A stretch of DNA of 9,314 nucleotides from Gallionellaceae bacterium. GTDB taxonomy: Bacteria; Pseudomonadota; Gammaproteobacteria; Burkholderiales; Gallionellaceae. Below are positions 1 through 4,663 of the stretch, piece after piece. The notes beneath the pieces were generated by a model. That model saw only the letters and a program-made list of their open reading frames with translations, was not told where the DNA came from and did no database searches. The stretch is taken from the NCBI GenBank assembly GCA_030646595.1, contig JAUSKS010000084.1, positions 1 to 9,314 on the forward strand. Direction: 5' to 3'. Position 1 is the stretch's first letter, and every line of letters starts with the position of its first letter. A program made the translations under genes and the position numbers.

Positions 1-595
1 CAATATCGGCCACAATAATATTGGGGCTGCCTGTCTGAATGTCCCAAGCGTCTGGGGCATCAATGTCAGCATCAGCGGTACCCGTAAATGAGACGGGAGG
101 ATTGGCCGGTATCGTGATCGTTTGTCCGGTATTGTGCAAACCCCATAAATTGGGAAACTCTGGATCATTGGGTGTGGCCTGTACGTAATAAAGCCCGTTG
201 GGTTCTGCATACAATACATCGGGATCGTTTTTGTACTTGTCCAAAAGCTCCTGGGTCGATTTACCATGCTTGGACTTCACTTTATGGACAGCGATAGCGG
301 ATATTTCAGATAACAACGTAGCGCCCATTTTGTCGTGAATGCGTTTTTTCTTGTCGACGCTCACGCCTTTTTTAAATTTAACGAGCACTTCTCCGGGTAC
401 ATATTGGGGACGCTGGACTTGCTCCGTTTTCTGACCCACGACAGTATTGGTGGGCAGCGATTGCGCACTTGACGCATTACTAGGATCAAGAATTGCGCCC
501 AAGGAAACAGATGGTAACAAGAACATCCATATGGCAAAAACATGAAGACTGATTCCAGCAGTTACGGGTGGTGACATCCAATTTTTCATACGCAT
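1..595 (-). CDS. Exported subtilisin-family (S8) serine protease, N-terminal part only
   Basis: The reading frame is open from ATG at 595 to the window edge, giving 198 codons; the catalytic domain lies outside. Residues 1-33 look like a signal peptide: basic start (MRMKNW), hydrophobic stretch about 14-32, likely cleavage near SLGA. Residues 64-140 resemble an inhibitor-I9/fervidolysin-type propeptide: YVPGEVLVKFKKGV at 65-78, then LYAEPNGLYYV at 128-138. Residues 141-158 (TPNDPEFPNLWGLHNTGQ) and DADIDAPDAWDIQTG (175-189) are the usual lead-in to the S8 domain. The frame stops at IIVADI, just before the position where the catalytic Asp of the D-T-G motif is expected. An AGGGG ribosome site lies 8 nt before ATG 595; the in-frame ATG at 589 is less well placed. 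By family, it would be secreted and self-processed. Substrate unknown. An unrelated 60-residue frame at 361-543 is a shadow of this gene. Confidence 0.87.
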   Translation of the reverse strand, partial: MRMKNWMSPPVTAGISLHVFAIWMFLLPSVSLGAILDPSNASSAQSLPTNTVVGQKTEQVQRPQYVPGEVLVKFKKGVSVDKKKRIHDKMGATLLSEISAIAVHKVKSKHGKSTQELLDKYKNDPDVLYAEPNGLYYVQATPNDPEFPNLWGLHNTGQTITIPANPPVSFTGTADADIDAPDAWDIQTGSPNIIVADI

Positions 596-716
596 GATAA
601 TTACCCCTATGATAAATAGTAGATTACTTCATCAAAACTACAATACATTGAATTAAGAACCTCGCACCTGTAGCAGAGCAGCTTGTCCCTGTTTTTCTAT
701 TTTTATACGGCGCTTC

Positions 717-747
717 AAAAACCCGGATCCTGATTGCATAGATCCGG
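717..747 (-). terminator. Intrinsic terminator after the dienelactone hydrolase gene
   Basis: Read on the minus strand, a perfect 7-bp stem (CCGGATC / GATCCGG, plus-strand 723-729 and 741-747) with an 11-nt loop is followed at once by G and five T (717-721). It lies about 135 bp past the stop of the hydrolase gene and before the protease gene, so the two minus-strand genes are probably separate transcription units. The same inverted repeat also folds in plus-strand RNA, but has no T tract on that side. Confidence 0.6.
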
Positions 748-786
748 TGTCCATGAAAAATGATAGCAGAAAATTTTTAGTTGTCT

Positions 787-809
787 CCCCCCTGCCCAGG
801 GGGGTTTTT
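787..809 (+). terminator. Strong plus-strand intrinsic terminator without an evident gene
   Basis: Six C (787-792), a six-base loop TGCCCA and six G (799-804) form a perfect all-GC stem followed by five T (805-809). This is a textbook rho-independent terminator for rightward transcription. On the minus strand the base run after the stem is AGACAAC, so it should work only in the plus direction. No plus-strand coding gene lies to its left in this window. It may end a small RNA (see the candidate starting near 716), or block antisense transcription into the hydrolase gene. Confidence 0.65.
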
Positions 810-880
810 GGTTATTTCTGCATGAATTGAGATTGAGGAGTCAGGGTCATCAAGCCATTAACTGCGCCTGCATGGCGTCC

Positions 881-1669
881 TTATTTTGCCTTGAATGCCT
901 CGGTCATAAAAGCCAAGGCTTCCTTCCATGAAGCCTTGTCAGCCGCCGCGTTATAGGCCAGCGGCAAGTTGAACTTCTTGCCGTAGCCATCGGCATTGGG
1001 ATTAGTAAAAGCATGCTTGGCACCGGGATAAGTCACCACCTTGTAATACACTCCGGCCTTGTCCATTTCTTCGCGGAAAGCAGCGACCTGCGACTTGGGT
1101 ATCATGGGATCAGCTTCCCCAGCAAAGGAAGCAATACGCGCCTTCACCCTGCCTGGTTCAGCCGGACGCTGTGTTTCCAGACTGCCGTGGAAGCTGACTG
1201 CCACTGCCAAGGGCTCGCCTATGCGCGCCATTTCCAGCACTACCGAGCCGCCAAAACAATAGCCGATTGCGCCAACCTTGCTGGCATCTACAGTTTTTTC
1301 TTTCTTGAGCAAATCCAGCGCGGCATCGAAACGGGCCTGGGCCAAGGGCATGTTCTGCCTTATTTCACCGGAAAATTTACTGGCTTGATCAGGGTGATGC
1401 GCCTGCTTGCCCTCACCATACATATCCAGCGCCAGTGCGGTATAGCCATTCTGCGCCAGCATGCGGGCACGCTTGCGCGCATATTCATTATGCCCCCACC
1501 ATTCATGCACCACTAAAATACCGGGACGTGCGCCTGTGATTGCATCATCATAGGCAATATAACCTTTCAAGGTGACGCCTTGCACACTGTAATTAACTTC
1601 CTTGCTCTGTATTGCCGCATGGGACACGGAAACGGTAGCAAACATCAATGCGAGAAATAATAATTTCAT
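881..1669 (-). CDS. Secreted dienelactone hydrolase family protein
   Basis: 262 residues, alpha/beta-hydrolase fold. Residues 1-18 (MKLLFLALMFATVSVSHA) form a clear Sec signal peptide with an AxA-like cleavage site, so the protein is exported, probably to the periplasm. Family landmarks are all present: VVHEWWG with Glu56 (53-59); the nucleophile elbow GYCFGG with Cys138 (136-141); Asp187 in AGEADPMIP; His219 in GAKHAF. This Cys-Asp-His triad is that of dienelactone hydrolases (carboxymethylenebutenolidase family). The family cleaves lactones or esters, but many members have unknown substrates and no chlorocatechol-pathway gene is nearby, so I do not assign a specific reaction. Start ATG 1667-1669 is supported by a perfect AGGAGG five bases upstream. 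It is followed by the terminator at 717-747 and is probably monocistronic. Confidence 0.93.
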   Translation of the reverse strand: MKLLFLALMFATVSVSHAAIQSKEVNYSVQGVTLKGYIAYDDAITGARPGILVVHEWWGHNEYARKRARMLAQNGYTALALDMYGEGKQAHHPDQASKFSGEIRQNMPLAQARFDAALDLLKKEKTVDASKVGAIGYCFGGSVVLEMARIGEPLAVAVSFHGSLETQRPAEPGRVKARIASFAGEADPMIPKSQVAAFREEMDKAGVYYKVVTYPGAKHAFTNPNADGYGKKFNLPLAYNAAADKASWKEALAFMTEAFKAK

Positions 1670-1820
1670 GGCAACCTCCTTGGAAAGTTACAGGATGGGG
1701 AATAACACTGCTGCAATTGTAATTCCAATTTCGACTTCAGAGTGAAACAAGCTTCAGCCACGTATTTGGGTCGCCCTGCATTGTTACTCCTCCTTGCATG
1801 GGATCACCATGCTGCGTCAG

Positions 1821-1872
1821 CCCTCTCCCCAAGGGAGAGGGGACAATCGCTCTCTCTCCCTCTGGGAGAGAG
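1821..1872. repeat. Pair of CTCTCCC-type inverted repeats (REP-like intergenic element)
   Basis: Two perfect stem-loops lie side by side. The first is CCCTCTCCC - CAA - GGGAGAGGG at 1821-1841 and the second CTCTCTCCC - TCT - GGGAGAGAG at 1852-1872, ten bases apart. A further related tail, GGAGAGAGGGTGGG, follows at about 1875-1888. Each has a 9-bp stem and 3-base loop. There is no T tract on either side, so these are not ordinary terminators. Repeats of this look (translated as LPEGE or SPLGRG in spurious frames) are widespread between genes of proteobacteria; that is from general knowledge, not a search. The element lies between the flavoprotein stop (1949) and the hydrolase start (1669). 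The remainder of the 1670-1948 gap shows no convincing gene. Confidence 0.75.
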
Positions 1873-1948
1873 TTGGAGAGAGGGTGGGCGTCTAGCCGGG
1901 TAATCCAAAATATGCGCGCTCGAATGCGTTCAACTACAGTTTCCAGGT

Positions 1949-3142
1949 TCAACAATATTGTCCGGCAGCGTAGCCCGACGCCCATGCCCACTGGAAGTTA
2001 TAGCCACCCAGCTGGCCGGTGACATCCACCACCTCACCAATAAAATATAACCCCGGCACAGCATGGACCTGCATGGTTTTGGAGGAGAGTGCATGGGTAT
2101 CCACTCCGCCGCAGGTGACTTCCGCCTTGGCGTAGCCCAGTGTACCGCTGGGTGTGATTTGCCAGTCATGCAGTTGCGCAGCCAGCGCTGCCATTTCTTT
2201 TTCGGTGTACTGGTTGAGCGGTTTGTTATCAGGGAACTTGATCTCTACAAAGCGGCGCGGTAAATACTGCGCCATAAAATTACTGAGCAACTGACGATTG
2301 CCGCGCTGCTGTGCAAATAATTGCATCAGGTCATGATCTGGCAGTAAATTAATGTGCAGCGGCTGTCCTGGCTGCCAATAGGAAGAAATTTGCAGAATGG
2401 CCGGGCCACTCAAGCCGCGATGGGTGAACAGTAAATTTTCGCGGAAAGACTGATCTGCATAGCTCACCACCGCATCAACTGAAATGCCAGCCAGCTCAGC
2501 ATAAGCCTGCCATTCATCCGGATGAAAACTCAAAGGCACCAGGCCAGGTTTAAGTTTGGTTATTGGCACACCGAATTGTTGTGCGATGCGATAACCAAAT
2601 GGCGTAGCACCAATCTTGGGGATGGATAAACCACCGCTGGCAATAACCAGAGATTGGGTATGCAAGATGCCGCGGTCAGTGGTGAGTGTGAAGCAAGCGG
2701 TATCTTCTGCGTGAGAGACATGCTGGTGCTGAACATCCTGCACTGCGCATGGCATCATCCAGTTAACCCCCGTTGCATCGCATTCGTTTTTTAACAAAGC
2801 GATGATGGCACCTGATCCTTCATCGCAAAATAACTGGCCCAACTTTTTCTCGTGATAGCCAAGACCAGCCTGCTTGAGCCAGGTGATGAAATGTTGCGGG
2901 GTATACCGCGCCAGTGCAGAGCGACAGAAATGCGGATTACTGGAAATATAATTTTCCGCCTGCGCATGCAGATTGGTGAAGTTGCAACGACCCCCGCCGG
3001 AGATGCGTATTTTCTCCGCCAGCTTTACTGCATGGTCAAGCAGCAATACCGCCCGGCCACGGCGTGCCGCCTGAATGGCACACATCATACCCGCTGCACC
3101 TGCACCGATGACCACCACCTGAAATTGCTGCGCATCCCCCAT
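1949..3142 (-). CDS. HI0933/YhiN-family FAD-dependent oxidoreductase
   Basis: 397 residues, full length for this family (about 390-410). The N-terminal Rossmann motif is VVVIGAGAAG (9-18), with Asp36 ending the second strand (LLLD) where the FAD ribose is bound. It is followed by the family signature ISGGGRCNFTN (47-57). The C-terminal signature GEVVDVTGQLGGYNFQWAWA (369-388) closes the FAD site. These match the COG2081/TIGR00275 group, often labelled aminoacetone oxidase-family or BaiN-like flavoproteins; the true substrate of most members is unknown. No signal peptide: cytoplasmic. The start is ATG 3140-3142: an in-frame TGA two codons upstream excludes a longer form. The ribosome site is weak (GGTGAT). 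It lies 95 bp behind the membrane-protein gene on the same strand, so co-transcription is possible. Confidence 0.92.
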   Translation of the reverse strand: MGDAQQFQVVVIGAGAAGMMCAIQAARRGRAVLLLDHAVKLAEKIRISGGGRCNFTNLHAQAENYISSNPHFCRSALARYTPQHFITWLKQAGLGYHEKKLGQLFCDEGSGAIIALLKNECDATGVNWMMPCAVQDVQHQHVSHAEDTACFTLTTDRGILHTQSLVIASGGLSIPKIGATPFGYRIAQQFGVPITKLKPGLVPLSFHPDEWQAYAELAGISVDAVVSYADQSFRENLLFTHRGLSGPAILQISSYWQPGQPLHINLLPDHDLMQLFAQQRGNRQLLSNFMAQYLPRRFVEIKFPDNKPLNQYTEKEMAALAAQLHDWQITPSGTLGYAKAEVTCGGVDTHALSSKTMQVHAVPGLYFIGEVVDVTGQLGGYNFQWAWASGYAAGQYC

Positions 3143-3169
3143 ACATCACCATGCCCATAATGAGGGCGG

Positions 3170-3199
3170 CACTATACAATAGTGGGATGGACAATAGTG
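3170..3199. repeat. ACAATAGTG direct repeat with CACTAT half-site
   Basis: ACAATAGTG occurs at 3176-3184 and again at 3191-3199 (15-bp period). The first copy is also half of an inverted repeat, CACTAT - ACA - ATAGTG (3170-3184). It lies 28-57 bp upstream of the flavoprotein start. On the minus strand it contains TATAGT (3171-3176), a 5-of-6 match to a -10 box, but I see no matching -35. It could be an operator overlapping a promoter, or chance in a short gap. Confidence 0.3.
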
Positions 3200-3237
3200 T
3201 GACGGCAGTTATCCAAGTGTTATGTAGCCACCCTTGC

Positions 3238-3807
3238 TTATCCGTCCTGGATATTTACCTGGTATGGCCTGCTTGATACCTTGATATTTTTTACTGCGTG
3301 GTAAAGATGTAATTGAACCGGATGAGTGGTCAGTATGATAGCTTTGGCAAGCTCCATCTCTTCTGCAGTACCATGTGCGACCAGTAAAAAATCATCTGCT
3401 TTCACATCAGATAAATGTTTCATCAGACTATCTTTGGGAATACGCAAACGGAATAATACTGCGACCAAGGCCATCGCGCCGCCTATTGCCAAGCCTCCAA
3501 TTATCATCCAGGCCAGCAGATTAATGATGATCAGGTAAGGTTGCGGCAAGGTCAGCATCCCTGTGAGGAAAAGCTGTCCCAGCAAAAATCCGGCCAGACC
3601 ACCTGCAAATGCGCCCTTTTTGCCCCAGAACTTTATCCGGTCTACTGCCTTGTAAAAATGAATAAGTTGACCGCGACTAGGGTAACCTTTGCCAACTAAA
3701 CTGAAATTTTTTAAATTAAAACCACCTTCGATTATTTTTTCTACTACCGCATCTGCTTGTTGATATTCGCTGAATGCAGCAATCAGGGTGTCATGAGTTT
3801 GTGCCAT
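3238..3807 (-). CDS. Small membrane protein with general-stress-protein (GSP17M/YflT-like) halves
   Basis: 189 residues, no enzyme motif. Residues 7-45 (TLIAAFSEYQQADAVVEKII, then GGFNLKNFSLVGKGYPS) resemble the beta-alpha-beta start of GSP17M/YflT-like stress proteins. A glycine-rich helical hairpin follows: hydrophobic segments about 66-85 (AFAGGLAGFLLGQLFLTGML) and 91-119 (YLIIINLLAWMIIGG onward), with small-residue spacing like a glycine zipper. Residues 135-165 (KADDFLLVAHGTAEEMELAK) look like the second half of the same alpha/beta fold. So a soluble domain appears to be split by a two-helix membrane insert. Start ATG 3805-3807 has GGAAG four bases upstream. It is divergent from the ferritin-like gene with about 147 bp between starts. 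Function unknown; a stress role is inferred only from fold resemblance and neighbour. Confidence 0.8.
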   Translation of the reverse strand: MAQTHDTLIAAFSEYQQADAVVEKIIEGGFNLKNFSLVGKGYPSRGQLIHFYKAVDRIKFWGKKGAFAGGLAGFLLGQLFLTGMLTLPQPYLIIINLLAWMIIGGLAIGGAMALVAVLFRLRIPKDSLMKHLSDVKADDFLLVAHGTAEEMELAKAIILTTHPVQLHLYHAVKNIKVSSRPYQVNIQDG

Positions 3808-3901
3808 GTTGCTTCCACTTCAATGATAAGAAACACCAGCTTGCCTTGAATTACTTGGCGAGTATGTGCGCTGTCCAACAGAGAATGCACAACAATAAGC
3901 A

Positions 3902-3920
3902 GATAATTATTTTTATAAAT
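3902..3920 (+). promoter_or_regulatory. Weak Fur-box-like AT-rich site before the ferritin-like gene
   Basis: GATAATTATTTTTATAAAT matches the 19-bp E. coli Fur consensus at 12 positions by my count, with a perfect left half (GATAAT). It sits inside an imperfect 28-bp inverted repeat with GCAG / CTGC ends (3899-3926). It lies 35-53 bp upstream of the ferritin-like start and also in the upstream region of the divergent membrane protein. TATAAA at 3914-3919 could be a -10 box, but no good -35 lies 16-18 bp before it. AT-rich DNA often gives such partial matches, so this is a candidate only. Confidence 0.28.
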
Positions 3921-3954
3921 TACTGCCAGCACTGAAAATACCATGGGAAATATA

Positions 3955-4506
3955 ATGCATACCAAACCACTTACTGATGTCCCCACCTTGCGCCAACAAG
4001 CCCGCCACCATGTCGATCAAGGCGCAGTCACTGCTGGCTATACAGCTGATCGGGCCGCCATCTTGAAATTGCTGGATGCAGCATTGGCTACCGAAATAGT
4101 GTGCGTGTTGCGCTACCGCAGGCATTATTTTTTAGCGCGTGGCATACATTCAAAAACTGTAGCGGATGAGTTTTTAATGCATTCCAATGAAGAGTTGAGT
4201 CATGCCGATTTGCTGGCTGAGCGCATCGTCCAGCTGGGCGGAGAACCGGATTTTTCTCCGGATAGCTTGACCCGACGCAGCCATGCCGAATATGTGGCAG
4301 GCACTTCCCTAATAGACATGATCAAGGAGAATCTGGTGGCAGAGCGTATTGCCATAGACAGTTATCGTGACATGGTGCTGTATATCGGCGAACAAGATCC
4401 GACCACGCGACGCTTGCTGGAAACCATACTGGCCGTGGAAGAGGAACACGCCGACGATTTATCAGATTTGCTGCAAGGACTACCACTCAACAAGTCAGAA
4501 GTATAG
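3955..4506 (+). CDS. Bacterioferritin-like ferritin, haem ligand absent
   Basis: 183 residues counted from ATG 3955. A four-helix ferritin domain is evident with all six di-iron ligands in bacterioferritin spacing: Glu47 (ALATEIVCVLRY); Glu80 and His83 (NEELSHAD); Glu130 (LVAERIAIDSY); Glu162 and His165 (VEEEHADDL). These align with E. coli Bfr E18, E51, H54, E94, E127 and H130. The Bfr haem-ligand methionine (M52) is Leu81 here, so haem binding is not expected. Predicted role: cytoplasmic iron oxidation/storage or peroxide protection. I chose 3955 because GGGAA lies five bases before it; an in-frame ATG at 3943 would add MGNI but has no ribosome site. The stop is followed by the palindrome at 4519-4536, which may assist termination. 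The next gene is on the same strand. Confidence 0.9.
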   Translation: MHTKPLTDVPTLRQQARHHVDQGAVTAGYTADRAAILKLLDAALATEIVCVLRYRRHYFLARGIHSKTVADEFLMHSNEELSHADLLAERIVQLGGEPDFSPDSLTRRSHAEYVAGTSLIDMIKENLVAERIAIDSYRDMVLYIGEQDPTTRRLLETILAVEEEHADDLSDLLQGLPLNKSEV

Positions 4507-4518
4507 CGGCGATGGAGT

Positions 4519-4558
4519 GCGGCGACATGTCGCCGCTTTAAAAGCGCAGACATGTCTG
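4519..4558. repeat. Two palindromes sharing the core GACATGTC
   Basis: GCGGCGACATGTCGCCGC (4519-4536) is a perfect 18-bp palindrome and CAGACATGTCTG (4547-4558) a perfect 12-bp one. Both centre on GACATGTC, and the centres are 25 bp apart. The first is followed by TTTAAAA and could fold as a 7-bp stem with a CATG loop, acting as a weak terminator for the ferritin-like gene. Alternatively the pair are parts of the transposable element's recognition structure, or a protein-binding site. Confidence 0.7.
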
Positions 4559-4576
4559 ATGTAACTACTAGCCATT

Positions 4577-4609
4577 CGACTAGGTTGGCAAACTACGCCA
4601 ACCAAGTCG
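4577..4609. repeat. Long hairpin inside the 117-bp element
   Basis: CGACTAGGTTGGC (4577-4589) pairs with GCCAACCAAGTCG (4597-4609) over 13 positions with a single A/A mismatch, around a 7-base loop AAACTAC. No T tract follows on either strand, so it is not a classical terminator. It lies within the leader of the glucan synthase transcript if the promoter is further left, and could then affect its RNA structure. Confidence 0.65.
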
Positions 4610-4663
4610 CTGGTTATGCGCACTCCATAATTGTCTATCCTTAAAATTGAGGATGCCTGAAAA

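Larger units (their letters stand above)
716..809 (+). ncRNA. Candidate small RNA (speculative)
   Basis: A plus-strand transcript starting near 716 would be about 94 nt. It would contain a 5' hairpin (723-747), an AU-rich single-stranded middle (about 748-786) and a GC-rich terminator hairpin with a U tract (787-809), the common layout of bacterial trans-acting small RNAs. A possible promoter is TTGTCC (683-688) and TATACG (704-709), but the 15-bp spacer is short and each box matches the sigma70 consensus at only 4 of 6 positions. I recognise no RNA family. The call rests mainly on the orphan terminator. Confidence 0.22.
4512..4628. mobile_element. 117-bp palindromic element with 10-bp terminal inverted repeats (MITE/REP-like)
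   Basis: The ends are perfect inverted repeats: ATGGAGTGCG (4512-4521) and CGCACTCCAT (4619-4628). Between them lie an 18-bp perfect palindrome (4519-4536), an overlapping CGCTTT-A-AAAGCG (4534-4546), a 12-bp palindrome (4547-4558) and a long hairpin (4577-4609). There is no reading frame of its own and no clear target-site duplication outside the ends. It fills most of the gap between the ferritin-like and glucan synthase genes. I interpret it as a non-autonomous element moved by a transposase in trans, or a REP-type repeat, but only one copy is visible here. Confidence 0.5.

Noticed and set aside
600..715. Riboswitch in the leader of the protease gene
   Set aside because: I looked for c-di-GMP-like and other known conserved cores on the minus strand; only a vague GGGACAA resemblance was present and no consistent fold.
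1013..1516. 167-codon plus-strand open frame opposite the hydrolase gene
   Set aside because: It is fully antisense to a gene with clear catalytic motifs, signal peptide and a perfect ribosome site; its own translation shows no recognisable domain.
1737..2022. 84-codon minus-strand and 74-codon plus-strand frames across the CTCTCCC repeats
   Set aside because: The translations (LPEGE, SPLGRG and similar) come from the repeat itself and overlap the end of the flavoprotein gene, so they are not independent genes.
3951..3956. Perfect TATAAT box
   Set aside because: It overlaps the ferritin ATG at 3955, so a start from it would lie inside the gene; probably coincidental.
3783..3986. 67-codon minus-strand frame with a hydrophobic N-terminus spanning the divergent promoter region
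   Set aside because: It overlaps the starts of both flanking genes in other frames, and its hydrophobicity reflects the AT-rich intergenic DNA.
4577..4609. Integron attC site or tRNA-like fold
   Set aside because: The hairpin lacks the consensus attC core sites (GTTRRRY / RYYYAAC in the right places), and no cloverleaf with anticodon and T arm could be drawn.
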